DNA of 64,000 nt. Origin: Diphasiastrum complanatum. Lineage: Eukaryota; Streptophyta; Lycopodiopsida; Lycopodiales; Lycopodiaceae. The stretch covers positions 24,071,285 through 24,135,284 of the forward strand of contig CM055104.1 in NCBI GenBank assembly GCA_029204225.1, written 5' to 3'. The notes under the pieces are model-generated. The model was not told the DNA's origin, did not search any database, and saw nothing but the letters and a program-made list of their open reading frames with translations. Positions 1-10,930 of this stretch are shown here, in pieces. How positions within the stretch are numbered: position 1 is the first letter of the stretch; the number at the start of each line of letters is the position of its first letter. Position numbers and translations under genes: made by a program.

Positions 1-1400
1 GATCTTCCAAGCCGCCGTAATCGATCATTTCGTAGAAAAGTGGTAATGTTTCATGTACATTGGCAGACTCGTTGCCGCCAGATCTTTTGTAGTCAGCAAC
101 CAGCGAACGTCTGCCCAGACTCAAGGGAAACTCAGATTTCCAATAGAAGGAGATCCATGTCGACGCAGATTCCAACTCATTTTGAACTTAGAATTTCGGC
201 AGAGGTGGTGCACAGGAGCACATTTCAAGGCAGCAGCGCTCAACCTTGCATCATTGGCAGCTTGCCCAGAACTTGCTATGGGGAATAACAACCATCACTC
301 AAACTGTGTGCCAGCGCTCAGTATACATGTATGGGTATAGCGCTGATCTGAAATCAATATTTCACTTCTTCATCACTCCATATCAGGTGCTTCTCTGAGA
401 GTAATGGTGCCGTAATGAGAGCCATCAACTGATTTTTTGTGAAAGATTCTCCTTGACAGCCGATGGAACAATAATGAGGATCCACCAGCAGTGCCTTCAT
501 TGATGAGCCTTTACACAAGCATCAGGTGACTGCATCAAATTCACCTTATGATACTTTTCTAGGTGCAATGGAAAGGCCATTATAATGCTATGATACTTTT
601 CTAGGTGCGATGGAAAGGCCATTATAATGATGACACGGTCCCTTTCAAGAGTAGCTCAGCCCATTCCTCCTGATCCCAAGTGACTTTGGCCATGTTTTAA
701 GATCTTTTTGGCGGCAGCTCTACATTGTTGTTAATATTTTTGGGAATTGTTTTGCAACAATTTCACTTTTATCTTTCTCCAATGTCGTTTGGAGCATCAT
801 CTAGGCTTTGTTGGATTCTTGGAATTCTTCACAGCTCTTCTCATCAATTGCCTTATGTTTCGAATCCAAAGGCACGTTGTGTTCAAGGCCCAGTCCTACT
901 AAAAACATTAGATTGAGGGAATTCAGAATAATGTCTCTATTATATTATTTTTATCTTGAAGCAATTGGGAGGACCAATTGGTCATGTAATCTTTACCAAA
1001 ATATGAAGCAACTAAATCATGCAAATTGGCATGAAATAGAATGCCACGCGTATTTTTATAAAGCCACCACTGGATTAAGATCATAATACACACACGACGA
1101 TTCCTGGGAAGGGGCATCCATGGAAGCTCTTCTCTCGGATGATTCACCCAAAGAAGATAACATGAGATTTTTGATTCTATCTCTTTAGTTGAAGAAATAG
1201 ATTTTCAAACCAGTCTTGTGTATATTGTTTGGGCTCCTCATGAGCTCTTCTCCTAGATTGTCTCCCACTTGACCTGCCACTTGACCTACCACTTAAAGAC
1301 ATTGTATCAAAGAAAATTTAAAAAGTTAAAAAGTAGTGGAGAATGGGAGTGAAAGAGTAGTAAAGAGTGTAAGATTAAAAGAGTAAAGAATGACAAGAGA
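1..1400. other. Intergenic DNA, no gene recognised
   Basis: Several short open frames occur on both strands (about 40-340, 725-1147) but none shows a recognisable domain, a convincing splice pattern or similarity to other parts of the window. The only structure seen is a short tandem duplication at 548-630, listed separately. Confidence 0.5.
548..630. repeat. 42-bp tandem duplication
   Basis: Two head-to-tail copies of a 42-bp unit (548-589 and 590-630) differ at one or two bases, for example gtgcaatgg versus gtgcgatgg. No coding potential is evident. Confidence 0.85.
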
Positions 1401-1655
1401 GCAATAGCAAGAGCAAGATCAATAGCAAGCAAGAGCAAGCAAGCAAGATCAGTAGATTAGCAAGAGCTTGCAAGCAATAGCAAGAGCAAGATCAATAGCA
1501 AGCAAGAGCAAGCAAGCAAGATCAATAGACCCTAGGAAGAGATTGCAAGCAATAGCAAGAGCAAGACAAATAGCAAGCAAGAGCAAGAAAGCAAGATCCA
1601 TAGAGCTTGGAAGAGCAATAGCAAGCAAGATCAATAGATTAGGAAGAGAAATAAA
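1401..1655. repeat. A/G-rich minisatellite, about 3.5 units of 66-75 bp
   Basis: Units beginning gcaatagcaag start near 1401, 1474, 1549 and 1615. Each is itself built of short gcaag/atcaatag blocks. One plus-strand frame through the array stays open and would encode an Ala/Arg/Ser/Lys-rich repeat, but this follows from the unit composition and is not evidence of a gene. Confidence 0.85.
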
Positions 1656-1736
1656 TAGAGCATTCACTAAACTTGAAAGCAAAAGAAGAGGACCAAAATG
1701 CTCGTGGAAATCTGATTTTATTGAGATTCAAGGTGG

Positions 1737-1775
1737 GGATTATCCATGCAGAAGATATCCACGCATGGATAATCC
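1737..1775. repeat. Perfect 13-bp inverted repeat
   Basis: ggattatccatgc (1737-1749) is followed 13 bp later by its exact reverse complement (1763-1775). More partial copies of the atccacg motif follow to about 1790. It could form a small hairpin; function unknown. Confidence 0.7.
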
Positions 1776-1899
1776 ACGCGCTATCCACGTGAAATTTTTT
1801 TATCACTTCACACATGGGAGGGTCCCCCACATGGGCTTGCATGCTTTAAATGTCATGCAATTCATAATTTTGTCTAGATTTTATGAAAATATTGTATTG

Positions 1900-2290
1900 T
1901 AAGATTTGACATTAAAAAAAAACATAAAATATATTTGTTAAAATGATAGAACATTAAAAATGAAATCATGGATCATTATGGTAGTACTTAATTTTTAAAA
2001 CTAGTTTTATATTGTTATAATTTTTTTTTTTTTTTTACGTTTGACATACAAGACAAAATCATGAGATATAAAGATAGTACATATTGTTATTAAACAAGTA
2101 ATTTGACAAGTTTTCTAGAATTTTATGACATAATATTGTGTCAAGTCGATGATGTCATAAAAGATTTCATTTGTTAATAATCTAGGTGTCGTAGATTTGA
2201 TATAATTTCATGACATGATTATATGGTCAAAGTGAAAAGTTTTGTTTTTGCCATGTGACCTCTTAAATGGTTGCATGGGATCATGATGAA
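1900..2290 (+). repeat. Dispersed non-coding repeat family, copy 1
   Basis: The reverse complement of this stretch aligns by eye, in the same order and over about 390 bp, with 17030-17430, and over its distal half with 18240-18490. The unit contains a perfect 10-bp inverted repeat, ttttatgaca (2121-2130) and tgtcataaaa (2153-2162). It also has two internal half-copies sharing a motif like aaaatcatgrgtcat. No coding capacity is visible. It could be a MITE, an LTR fragment or another non-autonomous element; termini and target duplications were not identified. Confidence 0.75.
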
Positions 2291-2870
2291 CTAATAGCAA
2301 GTTTACATCAAAGGAAACTAAGCAAGCAAGATCTCCAGCTATCACTCATAAAAAATCTCTCATAAGCAAAAGATGTCACATGATGAAAATCAATAAGCAT
2401 AAATCAAACCTATGTTTAGGGATTGGGACTTTTCTAATTTGAACTTGCTTAAAAGCTTCTCTAATTAGTTTAAATATTGCATATGCTTCTCTGCTAATAC
2501 CTGCAAAATCACAAGCACCCTAAACTATGGTCTTATCTAAAAAAAATTTAGTGTCCACCATCAAAGATTTTGTTATTTTACACTTTACATTTGAAGTCCT
2601 ATTGTTCATCATGATACGCTCAGTGGATTTGCCTGTCTATATTGTGCCCAATGACATTCCTAGTGAAGCATTGTCTTTAATATTCCGAGGAGCTACTAAT
2701 GCAAATCTGCAAAAAAAACAGATAGTTAACAGAATATCAACATAGTTGAAATTAAATCCAAATGTCATTGAAAAACTTACAAAAGTCAAAATATGTTTAC
2801 TTCAATACACGGATCCTTCTATTTCGATAACCTCCTTTTGAAAGCGTTTGAATATCCTTGCAACTTTGTC
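2291..2870. other. Intergenic, nothing recognised
   Basis: A/T-rich sequence with no credible gene, repeat or mobile-element signature. Confidence 0.5.
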
Positions 2871-3336
2871 GCTTTCATTTCTTATTTCTAGCCTTCTTCT
2901 TTGCCAATTTCACATCCTTCAATAATTGTAAGTTTTCAATACGAATAGATTGTAAGATTGATTGCATTTGCTCTAGTTCTGATTTGATATTGATTGTTTT
3001 CTTCTGTAATGATTCGTTATTTTTTTTAAGTTGTTCATTTTTCTCTAACGTCTTTTGGAGATGACAATCTCTATTCTAACAATAAGAGGATCTCTGAATT
3101 AACTCATCTTTTAAAAAGTGATTTCCTTTTCTTCCTCTTCTCTGCAAAGGTGCCAAATCAATAGGGATATCCACGTGTAGATGATACAATGTCATCATTA
3201 GAGAAAACAATAGAGAAATCAGATGCGTCAAAGTACTATGAACAGATTCTATGAAGCAAAACGAAATACTCATCTTTGATTGTATTATATACTCTGTACA
3301 ATCAATCCAATCTCCATGCTTGTATGCTTGATTCAA
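2871..3336 (-). pseudogene. Decayed coiled-coil protein fragment
   Basis: One minus-strand frame stays open from about 3336 to 2871 except for a TAG at 3076-3078. The first part contains the motif LYHLHVDIP, then a basic stretch (LQRRGRKG). After the stop come about 65 residues rich in Lys, Glu, Gln and Leu with heptad-like spacing (for example KTLEKNEQLKKNNESLQ), ending in a lysine-rich tail. The order HLHV-x-(I/L)-P, then coiled coil, then basic tail recurs at 13875-14567. No known family is recognised. The coil is obvious; its being a gene or transposon protein is inference. Confidence 0.5.
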
Positions 3337-3691
3337 ATTTAGAAATGCCGCTCATTTTTTCACTCCAATAGGTAGTTGGCACTCATATTTCCATTCCAAT
3401 GTGAAGATGGCATAATTGGAGATGGGACCCATATTTTCATTCTCGTGAAAGGAATGCATATGCAAACATTTTGCTATTTTTCTTGATTCGAATTTGGGGA
3501 TGGCGGTCATATTCTAAATCCAGTGAAAATATGCATCAAATAAACTAATTTGATGTCATAAGCAAAACCCATATACACTTTGAGATCATGGTCTAGTTCA
3601 TTGCGGATAGGATAAGTTGGATAAGCATGTTCAATGCAATCACATAATTGGTGGATGCTCTCGTTGCAAAGAGTTTTGCATCATCGACAAG

Positions 3692-3806
3692 TTGGCAGTC
3701 TTGTGAACATATATGTATATCACAAATGACAATATCATTAGACACTCACTTCTTGGTAGTCTTGTGAGTATATTTGTATATAACAAAATGACAATATCAT
3801 TAGGCA
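3692..3806. repeat. Diverged 61-bp tandem duplication
   Basis: Two copies beginning ttgg(c/t)agtcttgtga, at 3692 and 3753. Both carry the motif gacaatatcatta. Confidence 0.75.
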
Positions 3807-4092
3807 TGAATGAAGAGCTTTAAAAATAAATTAGCCTAGTATTGCAGTAAGTGGTGGGTTTGCTATGACTTGCTCTCCTCTGAATTGAGGTTGGGAGCAC
3901 GACTTCAATAAAAATGAGGACATGCAATCGAAAACATTAAATTGGATTATGGTAACTTTGGAAGAAAAATATTCACAAAAGCATTATAAGCATAATAATG
4001 AATATAGTGTATTTTCAGCTAAGTTGCACTGGACCGCTGTTCCGAGCCCCCTCATTCCGAAACTTCAAAACTCTGTGTAAAAAAAACTATAA

Positions 4093-4187
4093 TTTTGTTT
4101 TTTCAGAATTCGTTGCTCTGTAGTACGTGAAAATATTATAAAATATTTTGTTTTTTCAAAATTCATTGCTCTGTAGTACGTGAAAAT
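4093..4187. repeat. Imperfect tandem repeat, period 53 bp
   Basis: A 42-bp block starting ttttgttttttca and containing ctctgtagtacgtg occurs at 4093-4134 and again at 4146-4187 with two mismatches. Confidence 0.8.
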
Positions 4188-4711
4188 TCACAAAATAGTA
4201 TTGGATCCCACCATACATACCAACATGATTACATTTTAAATAAACCATAGTGTAGCTCAGTTAAGTTCATAATACTTCATATAAATGTTATAAATAGGTT
4301 AAAGGCCATCTTAAACTTCTCTGCAATAAATAAAGATATTTTATATGGCATAATTGCCTTGCACCTTCCTCAAGCCATTCTACAAGGAAAATGGGCATAT
4401 GAGAAGATGCATAATGGCCTTGACATTTTTTAATTCATACATGTTAAACACCTAGTGATTGTTATATACAACATATACAAATTGGCAATGCCATTTACGG
4501 AGCTAAGCTCCTTAGATGTCACTACACAGAGGTCGAGATTTGAGCCTACACCTTTATGGTAGCAGTTAACAACTACTTATACACCTCACAACGATGGACA
4601 TGGCCTTGACATTAGGCCAAAGGCGTACTAAGCATGCATCTTAGTGGTGAGGAGAACAAAACTCAGCACTAAGTAGCTTATGGGAAGAATCGGCCATCAA
4701 GGGCCAAAGCT

Positions 4712-4857
4712 GTTCCATAGTAGGATCCAACTATCAACTCATTGAAGAAACTTAAGTGCGTCAATCTTAGATTCTTTCCATTGTGTTCCATAGTAGGATC
4801 CAACTATCAACTCATTGAAGAAACTTAAGTGCGTCAATCTTAGATTCTTTCCATTGT
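4712..4857. repeat. Exact 73-bp tandem duplication
   Basis: Positions 4712-4784 and 4785-4857 read identically, starting gttccatagtaggatcc. Perfect identity implies a recent event or an assembly artefact. Confidence 0.9.
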
Positions 4858-5951
4858 ATAGGGCAGGGAAAAAATAGAAGGCCTAATTCTAATTCCTTTC
4901 TGGTTTTCCACCAACGATAGTCATTCAATATAAGTTACAACTACAAATATAAAATCCCAAGATCATGTGAATGAATGTTATACGTACCTTTCTAAATGAT
5001 CATCGTACGCACAAACGTGTAGGATGATCATCATGCTCTCTCTCTCGCGTGCGCGCTTGGATACACGATGTATTTTGATAATCAATTACATATTCCAAGG
5101 AGTACACAGATGTGAATTATGTCCGTTTTTCTAATCCTGACCGCATGCACGTTCAACATGCGTTTAGACACGAGCGGCAAACTTATCTAGCGACTAGCGC
5201 TTGGTCGTTACACACCTCTTCGACCTCGAGCATTCTCTCTCTGTCTCGACTTATCTCACTTCTTTCATTACAAATTGTTGTTTTCTTTAACAACAATTTT
5301 GTTCATAAGATCATACGCGTGTAAAATGTCCGAAACTCCTCATTCTCTCCTGACTTGCAGCGTCAGAATTATTTTACTTCTATCCGTTAAGGAAATGGTA
5401 ACTAGAAGACAACGGTAAAATTACCCTTAAACGAATGTTTTGAATGTATCGGATATCCATGAAAAGGCCTCGGAGGTTGACACGAAAAGCTTGCTAGACC
5501 CATCAGGAAAACTTCCCTCTCAAACCATTTACAAGCGTAAAGTGCCTTAAACCTATCTAGGTGGAAAATGCTCAGTTACTTAATTTTCCTCGTCTCCATT
5601 AAGAACCCGAAAGCTGCCGCTTACTATCTCTCCGATCTCCATAGTTCCAGATGACGATATTGAAACATCATTTCAATCAAGTGGACGGAACATTTGAAGT
5701 CTCATAATCCGCAAACTTATCATTAAGAGTACCTTCTTAAACGTAGGAATGGCTTATAAAAACATTAAACAAAAAATTACCCTGGTCCCTGACTCTAGGA
5801 AACAGACGAATTCAGCATACTATGTCAGAAGTGTTTCAGAACAAATTGAAGGAAAGGTAGATTTCCCCAACAGTCTTGGACTACCTTTTGTGATCCCAGA
5901 AATAAGCACTATGTGGAAGTTGGTACCAGAGAATCTCAAGTAAGTAGAGTC

Positions 5952-6106
5952 ACCTTTCTTGAGTTCGCATAGTCGAAAACTTCGCTGTGAAGCTGCAACT
6001 CGTGCATCACAAAGTACCAATAGCTCACAAGCTTTCTTCAAGAGCCCGCTTTTCCGTTTTGAGAAGGTCACCTGCCTTCTATCCTCTTTATCTCAATCTT
6101 CCCGCG
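5952..6106 (-). pseudogene. Broken MADS-box exon (MIKC-like)
   Basis: Read on the minus strand, the MADS domain appears in three frames. RGKIEIKRIE (from 6106) is followed, after a frame change and loss of a few residues, by QVTFSKRKSGLLKKACELLV and LCDARVA. After a second frame change comes EVFDYANSR (near 5955). These are the conserved blocks of a plant MADS domain in the right order and spacing, but no single frame encodes them and no initiator Met sits before RGK. The coding part ends at AAG followed by GTGACT, a plausible splice donor, so a genomic exon copy is likelier than a retrocopy. It is unlinked to the MADS gene at 52.3-54.6 kb. Confidence 0.8.
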
Positions 6107-6406
6107 TCACAAAGATCACAGTTTCCCCTTGTTGCAGGGGTAATGCTATATGGAAACGATTGGAACATAATGAATATTAATGATTGTTCGTTTTCTAGAA
6201 TCTTATTGTTCTCACGCCATAAAAGAGACTTTCATCGATAACTATCCAACTGAGCATAACAAACGACAATTGGCTCTCGAAGTATAAAGTTACCTTGATT
6301 GACTGCGTCTATGAAACAACTGTCTTTTCTTGAAAATTTTACATATGGAATAGGAAACATGATGTATATCTGATACCATGATACAATTCAAGAGATTAAC
6401 GCAGCA

Positions 6407-6594
6407 GGAGGAGAGGGAGAGAGAGCGCGGAGAGAGACACACGTTAACTACATTCTTTTTATTAATTATTAATGAATGAGAGAATAGCAAATTGCCCATA
6501 GGAGGAGAGGGAGAGAGAGCGCGGAGAGAGACACACGTTAACTACATTCTTTTTATTAATTATTAATGAATGATATAATAGCAAATTGCCCATA
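6407..6594. repeat. 94-bp tandem duplication with a decayed partial continuation
   Basis: Copies at 6407-6500 and 6501-6594 each start ggaggagaggg and end gcaaattgcccata. They differ at only about three positions. Two shorter related units follow to about 6710, sharing gagagagttggtcgaac and gtcatgtgacg. Confidence 0.9.
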
Positions 6595-6710
6595 CAGAGA
6601 GAGAGAGAGTTGGTCGAACGGTCATGTGACGAATGAGAGAATAGCGAATTGCCCATACATAAAGAGAGAGAGTTGGTCGAACCGTCATGTGACGTATGGA
6701 CCGTATCACT

Positions 6711-9410
6711 TTACCTAGTTAATTAGTCATGTGTGAATGCGCACATTATTGTTCTTAACATTCTCACTTAATGGAGCATTCACAATTTATTTATGCTGCT
6801 AATATCATATGAAATGATTTTATTCAGATCTTATTTGGTTAAAAATTACTATATTTATTTTAACATTGCTATCACTGCTCCCACTTCATGTGAAAGCACA
6901 TTGGTTTTGTTTTGATCTCGTGACTTCATGGTCTATGTCTTTGGACTGCAATAACTTCATGTGGGCTATGTTGGAAACGTCAGTGCTTTCCAAACAGCTG
7001 CACACGGCCTATTATCAAGAAGGTCCACTTTGATCATTAGTTTGTATGTTTGTTGCTTGCATGTTTGGACCCTCTCACTTTTAAGTAGTTAGTTAGTCAT
7101 GTGTGAATGCTTACATTATTGTTATTAACAAAACACTGATATTTACACGTCTGGCAGTTCAGAAGAAAGAATTAAACGCAGGCCGATTACAAGATTAATT
7201 TTTAAGTTAGTGGAGATGCAGGTGCATTCAGTTTTGCAATTTTCCGTTATTATTCTGAAACTCTGAACTCCGAAGCGACAATAGACTCTCTGGTCAGCGG
7301 CCTCGATTCCGCCCGGCACGTTCATATTACGTAGTACCTTACTTGCAAGTTTGCCTGCCACCATCTCTTGCAACTTGTCGACGAACATGGCTGTGTATAT
7401 ACAGTAGAAACTGTAACTCATGAGTCATGACTGGCACTTACGTCTTAGGTTACGAATAAGTTGGGTACATATATGCTTTTTCTGTACACAGGCATGCAGT
7501 CTACGATATGACTGTGCACTCATAGATGAGGGTGCACTCACAGCCCTGCTTATATGCAAGCGGATTGCGGAGAACGCGTGATTTTGATTCAATGAATTGA
7601 GACGCGTATGCGTCTCTCTAGTGCTTATGCATTAATCAATGGATCCACAACGACAAAGGACCAATTCCGGCATGATCTCGGCCTACATCTAGTTATATTC
7701 GTTACAACTTAGTGTTCACTGTACCTATAATCTGGAGATCTTTTTTACGTTTCACTCCAATATGCTACGTTTCAATGTCTTCCATTTTTTAAGTAATCGC
7801 TGCAAATCCTTCAAGTTTTAGCTCATAACTATTGTACGTCTTAATCTGTACAATTTTGTCATTGAAATAAAATAGTTTATATGCTAATGAAATTAAGACA
7901 TAGATTTGATTGTTTTAGTTAGCCCATACAGATGCCTACCAAATTTGAAAATAAAGCTATTCTAAAGACTCTTGGACCTTCGTATTAGGGTATTTCATGG
8001 ACCTCACTCTCCTTTTAGCATGAATGTCGTGTAAGTTTGTTAATAAGTTATGTAGTGGCAAGATGTAACTTTCACCAAGTATTAAAATTGGAAGCTCATG
8101 AAATATAGCTTAGTAGAATTGGAATTTTTCATATTTTTTGAAAGTCTTTTAATGGAATTAATAAGTTATATCTATTCTTAAAACTAAGGCTTGTAATGCT
8201 ATGAATGGTTGACCTAGAATTTCTCAAAAAGGAAAACAGTTATGAAGTTTTTTTTTGAAAGTCAACATTCTTGTATGAGATTAGTTTTGGTGAAAATATA
8301 CACTTTCCATACATTTTTTGGCTTTTATAACATTGGTTACAAGTTGCACTATAGCATTTTAACACTTGAACTTTGAAAAACTTAAGTATTTTTTTAAGTT
8401 GTTAGTTCGTACTTGTTGAAGTGTAGATTGTCTCAAAAGCAAACGGTATGCCTTCAAAAAATATGAGATGATTTATAGGTAAAGAGAAAGCTCGATAAGA
8501 GGGTTTTACAACTTTGAGGATTGTGTGACTGTCCTTTCCTTTGAACAAGGATTGGTTTCAAAAAAGAGAGTCTAAATGATAAATATTGACACGATCATTT
8601 GATGATCGTTGTGTACTACAAGTGTAATGAGACACTTAAGAGTATAGTATTTTAATGTGGGTGAAGTTTTCTAGCCCTCATAAGTATAGTCACATGGAGA
8701 GTATATGACCTTATAGCACCCAATTTTAAAAGGAGGGTTGTAGATAAAATAGAGTAGGTCATTGATAAGCTGATTTTTTTAATGGAATAAATCTTGAGCT
8801 TGAGAAGGGATTGTGTTACAACTCTCATAGATCTCCGATTGCCTTGAAGGTTGACCCATGTCCCATACCAGTGATGATGCACCATATCCGCCCATCCATA
8901 GGGTCACTACCCCCCCCCCCCATGAATTGGAGCTATCGACATCCACATGCCTAATCAAGCCTCCTGCTGGTGTCCCTATACCACCAGCCATAGCCCTTGG
9001 CTCTCACTAGCACTCATCTCATGGCCTAGAGATACATCCTGGCTACTGCACATGCTCTCCATCCACCAACTCCTAGGTAGACTGAGTGAATGGCAAAAGA
9101 AAAGCCCCACCACTATATAGGCATAGCATAGTGGGTCCCATCAAGCACGATCCTGTCGGCAGCACGTGACTACCTAGGATGGTGATGCATGGCACCAAAA
9201 CGTGTTGATAACGCCAGACCTGCATCATGCCCCTTGCGAGGCCATCACTGAAGTGCACACCATTATGATACATAACATTCCCTCCCCCATTAAAACTTTC
9301 TTCTATCGATCGGTTGAGATTCTAACTCATTTTCCAAGTCAGTATTGATTTTTGACTATTTGACCCTTGAATCGAAATTCTGTTGTTCGATTCTTGGGTC
9401 GGAATGCTGC
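6711..9410. other. Intergenic DNA, no gene recognised
   Basis: A 92-codon minus-strand frame at 7143-7421 has ordinary amino-acid composition but no recognisable domain. A run of C lies near 8910-8921. Minus-strand frames at 8652-9273 are open only in short pieces. Nothing here can be assigned a function. Confidence 0.4.
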
Positions 9411-9415
9411 AGTTT

Positions 9416-9505
9416 TCTCTTTGTGGTCAAAAAATTGGTCTTCCAAAAAGATGACATCTCTGCTCATGAATGCTTGCTGAGTTTCTAGGTTTTAGAGCTT
9501 TTCTC
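9416..9505 (-). pseudogene. Copia pol fragment (integrase-RT linker)
   Basis: On the minus strand this short piece encodes blocks such as NLETQQAF, SRDVIFLEDQFFDHK. They match the linker between integrase and reverse transcriptase in the copia element at 55.8-60.5 kb (there NLDTQKSF, NRDVIFVEDRFIDHK). One stop interrupts it. It directly abuts an oppositely oriented copia fragment. Confidence 0.65.
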
Positions 9506-9721
9506 AGTCCATGGGTGTAGCTCAAAGGAAGAATTAGACACTCATTGCAAGTGCAAAGAGCATGCTGGCTCATGCCTCTCTTCCAAAGAAATCCTGGGCA
9601 GAAGCTGTTACTATAGTTGCCTATCTACAAATCTGATCCATTACAATGGCCTTGAATGGCAAGACACCTTATCAGGTGTGGACAGGATCGAAGCCATCAC
9701 TCAAAAGTGTTGAAATTGTCA
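9506..9721 (+). pseudogene. Copia integrase fragment
   Basis: The plus strand encodes SMLAHASLPKKSWAEAVT, then a diverged AYLQ block and LNGKTPYQVWTGSK. These are copia integrase core/C-terminal motifs closely matching the element at 55.8-60.5 kb (SLPKKFWAEAVTTAAYLQNR). Stops occur between blocks. Orientation is opposite to the adjoining fragment at 9416-9505. Confidence 0.75.
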
Positions 9722-9925
9722 CTTCCAACTTGGTTAATGTAGCATGTTAATCTTAAGATCCATGTTCATAGTGAGATCTCATTTATGTTCTCATTTATTT
9801 CAGTTGCATTTGAATGTACAAAGTAGGCGGACTGTTCATGCGGATCAGATTTCTAACCAACAGTATCAGAATTTACAATGTATAAAAAATATACAATGTC
9901 TCAAAATTTACACTGACTCAAAAAA

Positions 9926-10930
9926 TTACGGACTTTTCAAGTCGATTCGGTATCGAAAATTTCTAGAAAATTCGATCATGAATTTCTTGATCTTCTGCTC
10001 AAAAATTCGAGCCTTCTTTTTCTGGATTTTTGTACAACTTTCAAGATGGTCATTAATGGATTTGAGGTCGAGCATCAAATTCCAACACATCATTCTTCCA
10101 TTTATTCGGGCAGTCCTTTGAAAGGTGTCTCTCCTCCATGCAAGGAAAACACAACCCGCCGCTTTTGGCCTTGTCAAAGTTAGCTCTCTCCAACCAAAGG
10201 CACTTTTTTCTCTTTCCCAAAGGAGAAGCTTCTCAACAACTCTCTCTTTGCCCTTTTTAAAGATAAGGCCCGAAGAGGATTTTTCTTTGGATTCAAACTT
10301 CTATTGCTCTTTGCAGGTTACTGTGTGCGTATCATCTAACACACGACATCCTCAAGGGATTGTGGCTGATTACGGTGGACCTCTAGCTGATACTCTTTGG
10401 GCAAGCCCAAAATAAAATGCAGCTTGAGGAGAACTCCGTCAATGTGGTTAACAAACCACGAAGTAGCCTCTTGAAATTCTTGTAAATAGACATCCAAAGG
10501 TTTCATTCCCATTTGCATTGTAGCGAATCGACGATAATATTTAAAATCGTTGAGGACTGAAATAAAGGCAGCCTTAAAGGCTACTTGAAAATCATCCCAA
10601 ATAGCTGGGAATGTAGCATGCTCCTTAAGATCCTACTACCATGAGTATGCTTCACCGTGTAAAAACATAATGGCAGTTGCAATCCGGGAGCTTTCTGATA
10701 GATCATGCATGGAAAAATGTGATGACCATCGATCAAGCCAAGCCAAGACCACGCCCTGGTGTCTGTCCATTTCTCCCTCGTAAAGAATTCCAGGGTGAAC
10801 ATCAAGTTGAGGAGTGTCTGTCGAGGTTGGGACATATAGTCCCTCAATTCGGTCTCCACCCATTCAACGCTTAGAGCGCATGTCGATAGCTGTAACAGAT
10901 TTATCGCATGCATCGTTTCCTCCATATTAG
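9926..10930 (-). pseudogene. Ty3/gypsy gag remnant
   Basis: Reading from 10930 downward on the minus strand there are capsid-like motifs: a block around LHGEAYSW, then FPAIWDDFQ, MGMKPLDVYLQEFQ, LGLPKEYQLEV. They end in a CCHC zinc knuckle CFPCMEERHLSKDC (C-x2-C-x4-H-x4-C) near 10110-10165. The order capsid then nucleocapsid knuckle is that of a plant gypsy-type Gag, which packages the element's RNA. The frame shifts several times and no protease or RT follows on the left, so it is a truncated relic. Confidence 0.7.

Larger units (their letters stand above)
3337..5950. other. Intergenic DNA with several tandem duplications
   Basis: No gene was recognised. Three local tandem duplications (3692-3806, 4093-4187, 4712-4857) are listed separately. 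Short open frames at 5112-5324 and 5749-5943 show no domain. Confidence 0.5.

Noticed and set aside
1449-1902. Open frames in the minisatellite as a basic or hydrophobic repeat protein
   Set aside because: Both strands stay open because of the repeat unit's composition. There is no conserved start, domain or codon bias.
7143-7421. 92-codon minus-strand gene
   Set aside because: The composition is protein-like but there is no recognised motif, start context or neighbouring exon, so it is left unannotated.
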